Shown here piece by piece: positions 38,285 to 45,949 of a stretch of DNA of 64,000 nucleotides. The stretch covers positions 620,001-684,000 of the forward strand of contig CAVRUZ010000002.1 in assembly GCA_963724495.1 (NCBI GenBank). The letters run 5' to 3'. Under the pieces are notes generated by a model. It was not told the origin of the DNA, searched no databases, and was given only the letters and a program-made list of their open reading frames with translations. The stretch comes from CAVRUZ01 sp963724495. Lineage in GTDB: Bacteria; Actinomycetota; Actinomycetes; Propionibacteriales; DAIQRJ01. The translations under genes were made by a program, and so were the position numbers. Positions within the stretch are counted from its first letter, which is position 1. Each line of letters opens with the position of its first letter.

Positions 38285-38809
38285 CGGACGAGCCATCCGG
38301 TCTACCGGTGCTGGTCATCGGCGGTCCTCCAGGTGTCGGGAAGTCGACCGTGGCGGGAATGCTCGCCGCGGGTCGGACCCGGTGCGTGCGCCTGGAGATG
38401 GACGACATCCCGCCAGTTCGTCGTCAGTGGAGCCGAGGCCGCGTGGCGCGGTGCCGAGGGCGCTACGCAGGACGCGCTGGCAGCAGGGCAGGCGATCAGG
38501 CTGGCCGAGCACTATCGCTTGGCAGGCTTCGATGTCGTAGTCACCGACGTGCTGTTGCCGGCAGCTGGTGCGACCTGGCTCGCGGCTGATCGCCCGCCCC
38601 TGATCGTGTGGCTGGCGGTGCCGCTCGACGAAGCACGGCAGCGGGCCAGGACCCGGCCCGTTCACCTGACCTGGGCGGAGTTCGACCATCTGCACGAGGT
38701 CGCGTACCCGCCGGCCGGTGCGCACGTACTGGATTCCTCCGGCCGGTCGGTCGACGAGGTGGCAGAGATCGTGGCGGACATCTGGGCGAACGGGGCTGCC
38801 TCCAAATGA
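38281..38809 (+). CDS. P-loop nucleoside/shikimate kinase-like ATPase, frameshifted
   Basis: About 175 residues. The P-loop VIGGPPGVGKSTVAGML is at residue 12-28, and DDI precedes the shift near 38412. The second frame has GFDVVVTDVLLPAAG, LIVWLAVPLDEARQRARTR (lid arginines) and HVLDSSGRSVDEVAEIV. Kinase of a small molecule, or AAA-type 'gluconate/adenylylsulfate kinase-like' protein; the substrate is not clear. The GTG start overlaps the rhodanese stop (GTGA). Confidence 0.7.
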
Positions 38810-38857
38810 CCGTGGCGTCCGACCACCCGAGAATCGTGCCCACGTCGGTTTGCCCGA

Positions 38858-39283
38858 CTACTCGCCGATCATCCGTCGCGCCCGCTTCAACTCACCTCGG
38901 TTCTTCTTCGCGGAGAGGCGTCGCTCCCGCGAGGCCCGAGTCGGCCTGGTCGGCCGGCGACTCGGCGGGGGAGGGGCGGCCGCCTCGCGGAGCGTTGCGG
39001 CAAGGCGGGCCCGAGCTGCCCGGCGGTTAGCCAGCTGGTTGCGGTGTTCCGATGCGGCCACGGTCAGCACGCCGTCGGTGAGCCTGGTGCCGAGCCGGTG
39101 CAGGAGTCGTTCGCGGACGGCAGCGGGGAGAACCTGGGACCCGGCGATGTCGAAGGACAGCTCCACCCGCGAGTCGGCGGTGTTCACCGACTGCCCGCCC
39201 GGGCCGGACGAGCGGGAGAACCGCTCGGACAACTCGGCTGCGGGAATCACCAGTCGTGGCGTGACCTCGAGATCATCAGCCAT
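38858..39283 (-). CDS. arfB: ArfB-type alternative peptide chain release factor
   Basis: 141 residues. The GGQ motif in SRSSGPGGQSVNTADSRVELSFD is characteristic of the catalytic domain of release factors. The C-terminal basic tail SRERRLSAKKNRGELKRARRMI would enter the mRNA channel of stalled ribosomes. Rescues non-stop ribosomes. The start overlaps the TetR stop by eight bases, so it is co-transcribed with the regulator. Confidence 0.9.
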   Translation of the reverse strand: MADDLEVTPRLVIPAAELSERFSRSSGPGGQSVNTADSRVELSFDIAGSQVLPAAVRERLLHRLGTRLTDGVLTVAASEHRNQLANRRAARARLAATLREAAAPPPPSRRPTRPTRASRERRLSAKKNRGELKRARRMIGE

Positions 39284-39899
39284 TCGGCGACATCTCAGTT
39301 GGAGAGGGTTTTGCCTGCCATGATTGGGCAATCGCGGCGAGGTGCGCACGGTAGCAACGCTCGGCGGCTCGCTGGGAGGGGAAGCGCAGCTGGGCGATCT
39401 CCAAGCTGACGAATCCGTGTACGCCGGCCCAGATCGAGAGGACGACGTCGCCGACGTCGGGACCGGACGCGAAGATGCCGGCGTCGAAGCAGTCCTGCAC
39501 GACGCTCCGCAACGGAGCGATGCTGTCGGCCGCCAGCACGTGCGTGGTCGCGATGGAACTCTGCCGGGCGAACATCACCGCGTAGAGAGCCGGGTGGTCG
39601 AGTGCCCAGCGGCGATAGGCCAGACCGAGCAGCGCCAGGCTGTGCACCGGGCCTGACGCCGGGCGTGCCAGCGCCCGGCGCTGTGAGTCGCTGAAGGAGG
39701 CGTCGGCCTCTGCCACGACGGCGCCCACCAGCGCTTCCTTGCTGCCGAAGATCGAATACACCGCAGACGTGGACGTGCCGCAGTCCTTCGCCAGCGCGCG
39801 CAGCGAGACACCGTCGACGCCCTTGCCTGCCACCACCTCAGCCGCCGAGGTGACGAGTCGGGCACGCAGGGCGTCGTCGTGCGCACGTGGTCTTGCCAT
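39276..39899 (-). CDS. TetR-family transcriptional regulator
   Basis: 207 residues. N-terminal HTH (LVTSAAEVVAGKGVDGVSLRALAKDCGTSTSAVYSIFGSKEAL in two parts) and a C-terminal WHG-type ligand domain (ALLGLAYRRWALDHPALYAVMF). It faces a DUF4188 gene across a 72-bp gap holding a 24-bp palindrome, a standard autorepressor layout in which the ligand could be the substrate of the DUF4188 protein. Confidence 0.9.
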   Translation of the reverse strand: MARPRAHDDALRARLVTSAAEVVAGKGVDGVSLRALAKDCGTSTSAVYSIFGSKEALVGAVVAEADASFSDSQRRALARPASGPVHSLALLGLAYRRWALDHPALYAVMFARQSSIATTHVLAADSIAPLRSVVQDCFDAGIFASGPDVGDVVLSIWAGVHGFVSLEIAQLRFPSQRAAERCYRAHLAAIAQSWQAKPSPTEMSPNG

Positions 39900-39916
39900 G
39901 CCTGCATCCTAGTCGG

Positions 39917-39940
39917 TAACGTTGTTACGTAACATCGTTA
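39917..39940. promoter_or_regulatory. 24-bp near-perfect palindromic operator for TetR regulator
   Basis: Left half TAACGTTGTTAC and right half GTAACATCGTTA are inverse complements at all but one pair, with the centre at TTACGTAA. It lies 18 bases upstream of the TetR start and 32 bases before the DUF4188 ATG, so one site could repress both genes. Confidence 0.75.
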
Positions 39941-39971
39941 TGAATCGAACACGCGCCTGAGGAGAGTTGCC

Positions 39972-40481
39972 ATGAGCACTGCCGTCAACACCGGTCGGTA
40001 CACACACGCCCACACCGGCGATGTCACTGTCTTTCTCATCGGCATGCGGTTCGGCAAGCCGCTACGAGTCGCGAGGTGGTGGCCGGTGTTCTCGGCGATG
40101 CCACCGATGCTGCGCCATCTGTCCACCGACCCCGAGAGCGGCCTGCTGTCCTACCACCTCTGGCCCGGCCGGACGACTCTGCTGCTGTCCTACTGGCGCA
40201 GTCCCGACCACCTGATGAGGTTCGCCTCGGACGCCGCGGCACCGCACCTGGAACCGTGGCGGCAGTTCAACCGCACCCTCGGATCGGACGCCTCCGTGGG
40301 TATCTGGCACGAGACCTACCAGTGCCACCCGGGCGACTACGAGGCGATCTATGTGAACATGCCCGCCTTCGGCCTGGGCAAGGCGGCCGGGGCGGTGCGC
40401 GTGGGCAAGGGAACTGCCACTGCCCGCCAGCGCATGCGGGCCCAGACGGCCGGCGATCCGGAGACGTCCAGCATCGCCTGA
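39972..40481 (+). CDS. DUF4188 domain-containing (monooxygenase-like) protein
   Basis: 169 residues matching DUF4188: VFLIGMRFGKPLRVARWWPVF, GLLSYHLWPGRTTLLLSYWRSPDHLMRFA, GIWHETYQCHPGDYEAIYVNMPAFGL. The fold resembles ferredoxin-like antibiotic-biosynthesis monooxygenases. Clear ribosome site GAGGAG before the ATG. Likely controlled by the divergent TetR protein. Substrate unknown, probably a xenobiotic or hydrophobic ligand. Confidence 0.85.
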   Translation: MSTAVNTGRYTHAHTGDVTVFLIGMRFGKPLRVARWWPVFSAMPPMLRHLSTDPESGLLSYHLWPGRTTLLLSYWRSPDHLMRFASDAAAPHLEPWRQFNRTLGSDASVGIWHETYQCHPGDYEAIYVNMPAFGLGKAAGAVRVGKGTATARQRMRAQTAGDPETSSIA

Positions 40482-40665
40482 CCGGTGGGACTCCCTCACC
40501 CGGGACGTCGCCCCAGGTGCTCAGGCAGAGCGGGTGCGCACAGCATGCGTCGTTAGGCTGATGCGAAGCCGTCCGGCACCGGTGGGTGGTGTCGTGGTCC
40601 GCGACGGTCTGGAAGTCGATGCGCCCACCCGCGCACAGAGGTGGCCCACTGCTCGCTGGCCATGG

Positions 40666-41421
40666 TCACCGTGCCCCCGGTGATCCCGCGTAGAACGCGG
40701 CGAGCTCGCTGGCGTTCGGACAGTCGAGCGCGGTGGAGCTGTACCGGATCGCGTCAGACATGCGTCCACTGTCGAGGCCGAGGGCCTCGGCGACCGTGTC
40801 GGCCAGCAGCCGATTGCCCTCGTCGGTGAGGTGGACACCGTCGGTGGTGAGCAGCCCGCTGGCGACGTCGCCGGAGTTGTGTGACGACAACCAGGTCCGG
40901 AAGGCGGCCGACAGGTCGCAGAGCGGCACGCCGAGCTCCTGTGCCGTGTTCCTGCTGATCGCGGTGTAGCGGGTCAGCAACTCGTCCAGGTCGTTCTCGC
41001 CTTCGGCCTTCTCCCCGATGACCGAGGGCGTGCACAACAGCACGCGGATGCCGGCGGCGCGAAGAGTGCGCACGAGCTGTGCCAGCCCGTGCGTGTAGTC
41101 GTCCTCCTGCGTTCCTGCACCCGAGGTGGTGTGCCACACGTCGTTGATGCCGATGTAGAGAACGACCACGCTTGGGTCGGCGTCGAGCACGTCGGCCTGC
41201 AGCCGGGCCAACAGGTCGGGCACACGGTTGCCGCCGATGCCGCGATTGACGAGCTGCAGCTGCAGGTCGGGGCGATCCGCCGTACGTCTGCTGATGCGGG
41301 AGAGCCAGCCCGGTCCGTCGAACGGGTCGGCGCTCCACTCGCGGCTGATGCCGCCGGCGTCGGTGATGGAGTCGCCGAGGAACAGCACCCGGTCGCCGGG
41401 GCGGAGGGAGAGGAGCGGCAT
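40666..41421 (-). CDS. GDSL-type (SGNH) esterase/lipase
   Basis: 251 residues. Block I VLFLGDSITDAGG carries the nucleophile serine, block III YIGINDVWHTT the oxyanion Asn, and block V DGVHLTDEGNRLLAD the Asp-His pair. RGIGGNRVPDLL supplies the block II Gly. No signal peptide from the ATG at 41421. Probably an acyl-ester or carbohydrate-ester hydrolase. Confidence 0.87.
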   Translation of the reverse strand: MPLLSLRPGDRVLFLGDSITDAGGISREWSADPFDGPGWLSRISRRTADRPDLQLQLVNRGIGGNRVPDLLARLQADVLDADPSVVVLYIGINDVWHTTSGAGTQEDDYTHGLAQLVRTLRAAGIRVLLCTPSVIGEKAEGENDLDELLTRYTAISRNTAQELGVPLCDLSAAFRTWLSSHNSGDVASGLLTTDGVHLTDEGNRLLADTVAEALGLDSGRMSDAIRYSSTALDCPNASELAAFYAGSPGAR

Positions 41422-41560
41422 GGTGTCCCGTCTGTGCAGGTGGCGTTCGTCCTGGAGCGGTGATCGCTTGTCAGCGGCCTCGAGCCGGCCGGGCGACAAT
41501 CAGCGTCGGGACGGGCAGCGGTCAGGCAGGCAGCAGCCAACCACGCGTCGGAGGTGACCC

Positions 41561-42610
41561 GTGCGGGCGATGGGCTACGCGGCGTTCGGCGGGCCGGTAA
41601 CGGTCGGCCACCGGCCCGATCCCAGCCCAGAGCCAGACGGCGTGGTGCTTGCCGTGACCAGGACCGGGCTCTGCCGCAGCGACTGGCACGGCTGGCAGGG
41701 ACACGACCCCGACGTCGTGCTGCCGTGCGTTCCCGGCCACGAGTACACGGGCACGGTGGTGGCCGTCGGCTCGTCGGTGGACCGGGGGTGGATCGGCGAA
41801 CGGGTGACCGTGCCGTTCGTCTGCGCCTGCGGATCCTGCGCCCAGTGCCGGGCGGGCCACGGGCAGGTGTGCACCCGCCAACGCCAACCGGGCTTCACCG
41901 AGCCAGGGTCGTTCGCCGAGTACGTGGCGGTGCCCTATGCCGCCGTGAACCTTCTCCGGTTGCCCGATGGGGTCAGCGACGCGGGTGCAGCCGGCCTCGG
42001 CTGCCGGTTCGCCACAGCCTGGCGAGCACTCCGTCTGGTGGGCCGGATGGCGCCGGGGGAGTCGGTCGTGGTGTTCGGTGCCGGCGGAGTCGGTCTCGCA
42101 GCGGTGATGATCGCGAACGCCAACGACCCTGCGTCCGTGGTGGCCGTCGACGTGTCACCGCAGGCATTGCGGCTGGCCGCCGACCTCGGTGCGGTTGCCG
42201 TGCAAGTCGACGCCGACGACGCACCCGGCGCCATCGCCGAACGCGTCCGTGCCTACCTGCCCGAGGGGGCACACGTCGGCATCGACGCCCTCGGATCACC
42301 GACGCTGGCACAGGCCTCGGTGTTGTCACTGGGCCGGCGTGGGCGGCACGTGCAGGTGGGCCTGGTCGCCGGTGGCCTGGCCGCTCTGCCGATGGATCGG
42401 GTGGTCAGCCACGAGCTCGCGGTGCTGGGCAGCCACGGACTGGCGGCGACGGACTATCCGCTGCTGCTGAGCGAAGTGGCGAGCGGCTCCCTGCGGCCCG
42501 AGGCCCTGGTCACCGGTGTGCTCAGCCTCGAGGCGGGTGCCGCGGCCCTGGTTGCCCTGGGTGAACCAGGCCAGCCCGGCGGCGTACGGCTGATCGACCC
42601 GACGCGCTGA
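41561..42610 (+). CDS. Zinc-dependent alcohol dehydrogenase (MDR family)
   Basis: 349 residues. Catalytic zinc ligands in TGLCRSDWHGW and PGHEYTGTV, a structural zinc loop CACGSCAQCRAGHGQVC, and the Rossmann motif VVFGAGGVGLAAV. The substrate cannot be named. GTG/ATG choice: the ATG at 41567 region is possible, but the GTG at 41561 gives the usual N-terminus. Followed by two palindromic repeats. Confidence 0.88.
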   Translation: MRAMGYAAFGGPVTVGHRPDPSPEPDGVVLAVTRTGLCRSDWHGWQGHDPDVVLPCVPGHEYTGTVVAVGSSVDRGWIGERVTVPFVCACGSCAQCRAGHGQVCTRQRQPGFTEPGSFAEYVAVPYAAVNLLRLPDGVSDAGAAGLGCRFATAWRALRLVGRMAPGESVVVFGAGGVGLAAVMIANANDPASVVAVDVSPQALRLAADLGAVAVQVDADDAPGAIAERVRAYLPEGAHVGIDALGSPTLAQASVLSLGRRGRHVQVGLVAGGLAALPMDRVVSHELAVLGSHGLAATDYPLLLSEVASGSLRPEALVTGVLSLEAGAAALVALGEPGQPGGVRLIDPTR

Positions 42611-42651
42611 CGCCGCCGCAGCCCAGCCGGCCTGAGCAGCCTGAACGCCAT

Positions 42652-42721
42652 ACATGCAGTCCGACCGGGCAAACCGGACGCTGCCGGGCATACCGGCCGC
42701 CGGACCAGGTCCGCTGCATGT
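42652..42721 (+). repeat. Palindromic intergenic repeat, copy E
   Basis: 70 bp from ACATGCAG (42652-42659) to CTGCATGT (42714-42721), an exact inverted pair. Inside are two 11-mers differing at one base, GGGCAAACCGG and GGGCATACCGG, eight bases apart; the second continues CCGCCGG. It is the best-preserved copy and defines the orientation. Confidence 0.82.
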
Positions 42722-42763
42722 CTGACGCGAGGCCGCGCCGCCGCGCGCCGGCCCGAACGCCAG

Positions 42764-42833
42764 ACATGCAGTCCGACCCGGCAAACCGGACCCTGCCCGG
42801 CATACCGGCCGCCGAACCAGGCGCCGTGCATGT
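42764..42833 (+). repeat. Palindromic intergenic repeat, copy F
   Basis: Also exactly 70 bp, ACATGCAG to GTGCATGT, in the same orientation and 112 bp after copy E. Most internal bases match copy E (CGGCAAACCGG, CGGCATACCGGCCGCCG). The pair fills the gap between convergent genes for the alcohol dehydrogenase and the beta-lactamase-like protein. Confidence 0.82.
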
Positions 42834-42859
42834 CTCGCGCTAGGTCAAGCGACGTCTGG

Positions 42860-43659
42860 CTAGCCCAGCCGTGACCAGGCCCACGCCGCCACCCCAGCGA
42901 TCAGCGGTTGCGCCACCTCGTCGGTGAGGCCCGTCGTCAGCACGCTGACGACGAACGGCGGCTTTCCTGTAGGCGCAACGATGCCCGCGTCGTGCCGGAT
43001 GCCGTCGTCCCAGCCGTTCTTGTGCGCCACCTGCGTCCCCGGTGGCAGTCCGGCCGGGATCTCGTCGTTCCAGGTGTTCGCCGACAACAGCCCGATCGCC
43101 ATAGCCGTCTCGGCCGGACCGAGCAGCGTCCCTTGCCACAACCGCGCGAACACGGCGGCGAGCCCAGCCGCCGTCACGGTGTTGGCGAGCCCCGCGGCCT
43201 TGGCAGGCCGATCGTCGATCCAGCGCCGGACGTGGACCCCCTCGAACGCGCTGCCGATCTCGACCACAGCACCGAAGCCGACCCGCTCGATCACCAGATC
43301 GGTGGCCAGGTTGGAGGAGTGCGTGATCATCCGCTCGACCAGCCGTCGAAGCGGGACTCGTGTCCAGGTCCAGGGAAGGCGGTCGTCGTCGCTCGCCGAG
43401 TCCACATCGAACCGGCTGCGCCCGTCCGCCGAAGCGAAGTCGCTGTGCACGACGACCTCGTCGTCAGGATGCAGCCGACCCGACGCCACCGCCTGGAGGT
43501 AGCCGATCAGCACGAGGACCTTCATCGTGCTCGCTGCCGCGTGCGCGGCGTTCGGGTCGAGGATCCAGATCGGTGGCCCGCCGATCCGTCCGACCCACGC
43601 GGACACCGTCGCGTCCCGGACGGCAGGTCGGGCAGTTGTGGCCCCCCGACCTCGCCCAT
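42860..43659 (-). CDS. Class A beta-lactamase-like serine hydrolase, probable frameshift near start
   Basis: About 265 residues. The penicillin-binding fold is shown by ASTMKVLVLIG (SxxK nucleophile), THSSNLATDLVIE (SxN) and AHKNGWDDG (KxG). There is no leader peptide. The most natural start is MGEVGGPQLPDLPSG at 43659, which joins DATVSAWVGRIGGPP if one G was lost near 43625; otherwise a GTG inside the main frame near VSAW is the start. Cytosolic relatives are usually esterases or peptidases rather than antibiotic-resistance enzymes. Confidence 0.78.
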
Positions 43660-43688
43660 GCGGGCACGCTAGCCAGCAGCATCCGCCC

Positions 43689-44093
43689 GTGACACCCTCG
43701 GTCGCCATGATCCTGCAGAACCACCTCGTGCTCGCCGTCCACGATCTCGAGAAGTCCGCTGGCTTCTTCCGCCAGCTCGGCTTCGCCGAGACCAATCGCC
43801 CGCCGGGCTGGGTGTTCCTCTCCCGTGACAACACCATGGTGATGCTGGGGGAGTGTCCCGACTCGCTGCCGGCCGCGGACCTGGGCGACCACTCCTACGT
43901 CTCGTACTTCCGCGTCGACGACGTCGACGCCTACCACGACGCTGCGGTGGCCGCCGGCCTGAAGGCGCCAGCTCCACAGGACAAGCCATGGGGTCTGCGG
44001 GAGTTCGCCGTGCGCTCGCCGGAGGGCCACCGGATCACGATCGGCCAGTCCCTGTCGCCCGACGGCGCTGATGGGGGCGATCGGCAAGGATAG
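43689..44093 (+). CDS. VOC family protein (glyoxalase-like)
   Basis: About 130 residues. One VOC module: ILQNHLVLAVHDLEKSAGFFRQLGFAE, GWVFLSRDNTMVMLGE, KPWGLREFAVRSPEGHRITIGQS. GTG at 43689 or ATG at 43707; the ATG gives the usual N-terminus. Not preceded by an AraC regulator, unlike the three cassettes elsewhere in the window. Confidence 0.83.
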   Translation: MTPSVAMILQNHLVLAVHDLEKSAGFFRQLGFAETNRPPGWVFLSRDNTMVMLGECPDSLPAADLGDHSYVSYFRVDDVDAYHDAAVAAGLKAPAPQDKPWGLREFAVRSPEGHRITIGQSLSPDGADGGDRQG

Positions 44094-44098
44094 GCAGC

Positions 44099-45340
44099 AT
44101 GCAGCTCTCCCCGGCCGACCAGGTACGCGCCGGGGGACTCCGCCGCATGCGGCTGGTAGCCGTCTCCCTGCTCGGCGTCGCCGCAGTGGGCTACCTCCTC
44201 ACACTCGACCAGGCCGGGTGGCTGGGTTTCGTCAATGCAGCCTGTGAAGCAGCCATGGTGGGAGCGCTCGCCGACTGGTTCGCGGTGACCGCGTTGTTCC
44301 GGCACCCGCTGGGTCTGCCGATCCCACACACCGCGATCATCCCGAAGCGCAAGGAAGCGCTCGGACAGTCGCTGCAGGACTTCGTCACCGAGAACTTCCT
44401 GGTGTCGTCGATCGTCCGCGAGCGGGTGCTCGCCGCCGGCGTCAGCCACCGGATCGGCGACTGGCTGGCGACCGGCAACCATGCGAACCGCGTCGTCACC
44501 GAGGCCAGTTCTCTCGTCCGCGGCGGTCTGGCGGTGATGAACGACACCGACATCGTGGCGCTCACCGAACAGGCCCTCATCCCGCGCCTCAACGAGGAGA
44601 AGCTGGCCCCGGCTGCCGGTCATCTGCTCGGCCGGATCGTCGACGACGGTGCCCACCACCCGCTCGTCGACCTGGTGGTCGCCGAGGCACACCGCTGGTT
44701 GCTCGCAAACCGCGGCCGGGTCAGCCGGGCGATCAAGACGCGGGCGCCCTGGTGGACGCCGCGATGGGTCGACGACCGGGTGACGCACCGCCTGCACACC
44801 GAGGTGATCGCGTGGATCGAGGAGATCCGCGACGACCCCGACCATCCCGCCCGCCAGGCCATCGACGACGCGCTGCGCAAGCTGGCCGACGACCTCCTCT
44901 CCGACCCGGAGGTGCAGGAGCGCGCCGAGGGCCTGAAACGCCGGCTGCTCGCTCACGAACAGGTGCCGCAGACCGTGCTCCGGCTGTGGAACGCCCTGCG
45001 GGCAGCCCTGGTGGACGCGATCAGCGACGAGGACGGCATCCTCCGCCAGCGTGGTGTGTCGGCGGTGCGAGAGCTGGCCGGCCGACTGTCGACCGATCCC
45101 AGCCTGCAAGGTCGCTTCGACGGCTACGCGGCCGATGCGGCGGTCTACGTCATCGACAGCTTCGGCCCGGAGATCGCCTCGGTGATCTCCGACACCGTGA
45201 ACCGGTGGGACGGCAAGGAGGCTGCCCGCCGCATCGAGCTGCACGTCGGCCGCGACCTGCAGTTCATCCGCATCAACGGCACAGTGGTCGGCGCCCTCGT
45301 CGGGCTGGTGATCCACACCGTTGCGCTGGCGGTCTCATGA
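44099..45340 (+). CDS. DUF445 family membrane-associated protein
   Basis: 413 residues. A helix near residue 20-38 (LVAVSLLGVAAVGYLLTL), then the DUF445 hallmark AMVGALADWFAVTALFRHPLGLPIPHTAIIPKRKEALGQSL, read in segments; a long helical middle; and a final helix GALVGLVIHTVALAVS. Family function unknown. Starts six bases after the VOC stop and overlaps the next gene by four bases. Confidence 0.87.
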   Translation: MQLSPADQVRAGGLRRMRLVAVSLLGVAAVGYLLTLDQAGWLGFVNAACEAAMVGALADWFAVTALFRHPLGLPIPHTAIIPKRKEALGQSLQDFVTENFLVSSIVRERVLAAGVSHRIGDWLATGNHANRVVTEASSLVRGGLAVMNDTDIVALTEQALIPRLNEEKLAPAAGHLLGRIVDDGAHHPLVDLVVAEAHRWLLANRGRVSRAIKTRAPWWTPRWVDDRVTHRLHTEVIAWIEEIRDDPDHPARQAIDDALRKLADDLLSDPEVQERAEGLKRRLLAHEQVPQTVLRLWNALRAALVDAISDEDGILRQRGVSAVRELAGRLSTDPSLQGRFDGYAADAAVYVIDSFGPEIASVISDTVNRWDGKEAARRIELHVGRDLQFIRINGTVVGALVGLVIHTVALAVS

Positions 45341-45768
45341 CCCGGCCCACCGCGATGCAGGGCGCTCCGCACCGGACCAGCGTCCCTCGAACAGCTGAGC
45401 CCCCGCCCAGCTCCTTCGACGACTTTGCCGAGCGGGTGCTCGACGTGGTCGAGCGGATCCCGCCTGGGTACGTGCTGAGCTACGGCGACATCGCCGACCT
45501 GTTGGGTGACGGCGGCCCGCGGCGGGTGGGCCGGGTGCTCGGCCGCGACGGGAGTGCGGTGCCCTGGTGGCGTGTCCTCCGCGCCGACGGCACCCACGTC
45601 GCCGGCATCCGAGAGCAGGCCCTGGCTCTGCTGCGGGCCGAGGGTGCTCCCGTCCGCGGCAGCGGCCCGACCGCGCGGGTCGACATGGATCAGGGCCAGA
45701 TGGGACCCCAGCCGGCCGCGACTGACGAGCGTCGCTTGGAGTGGCTCGAATCGGCCGTTAGGTCCTGA
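45337..45768 (+). CDS. Alkyltransferase-like (MGMT-fold) DNA-binding protein
   Basis: 143 residues. Matches the DNA-binding domain of O6-methylguanine methyltransferases: RIPPGYVLSYGDIADLLGDGGPRRVGRVL. The active-site PCHR motif reads PWWRVLRADG, so the acceptor Cys is absent; this is the alkyltransferase-like (ATL) type, which flags O6-alkylguanine for nucleotide excision repair rather than repairing it. ATG overlaps the DUF445 stop. Confidence 0.87.
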   Translation: MTRPTAMQGAPHRTSVPRTAEPPPSSFDDFAERVLDVVERIPPGYVLSYGDIADLLGDGGPRRVGRVLGRDGSAVPWWRVLRADGTHVAGIREQALALLRAEGAPVRGSGPTARVDMDQGQMGPQPAATDERRLEWLESAVRS

Positions 45769-45949
45769 ATGCGTTGATCGGGCCTGCGACGGTCTGCTGG
45801 GTCCGTGGTATGAACGCCCCTGCCTGCGCACATGCCGGTCGACATTGTTCGCCGGGCTGCCTGTGGTGATGCAGCAGCCTGGCGCTTGCCATCGGGCTGC
45901 ACTTACGACGATGTCGTTGTCAGATGTCGCGATCACTCTGGAGGGGCCG

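Noticed and set aside
40482..40665. TAGGCT hexamer at 40554 as a promoter for a small gene
   Set aside because: No start codon lies at the leaderless distance and no reading frame resembles a protein; the region is a tail-to-tail gap.
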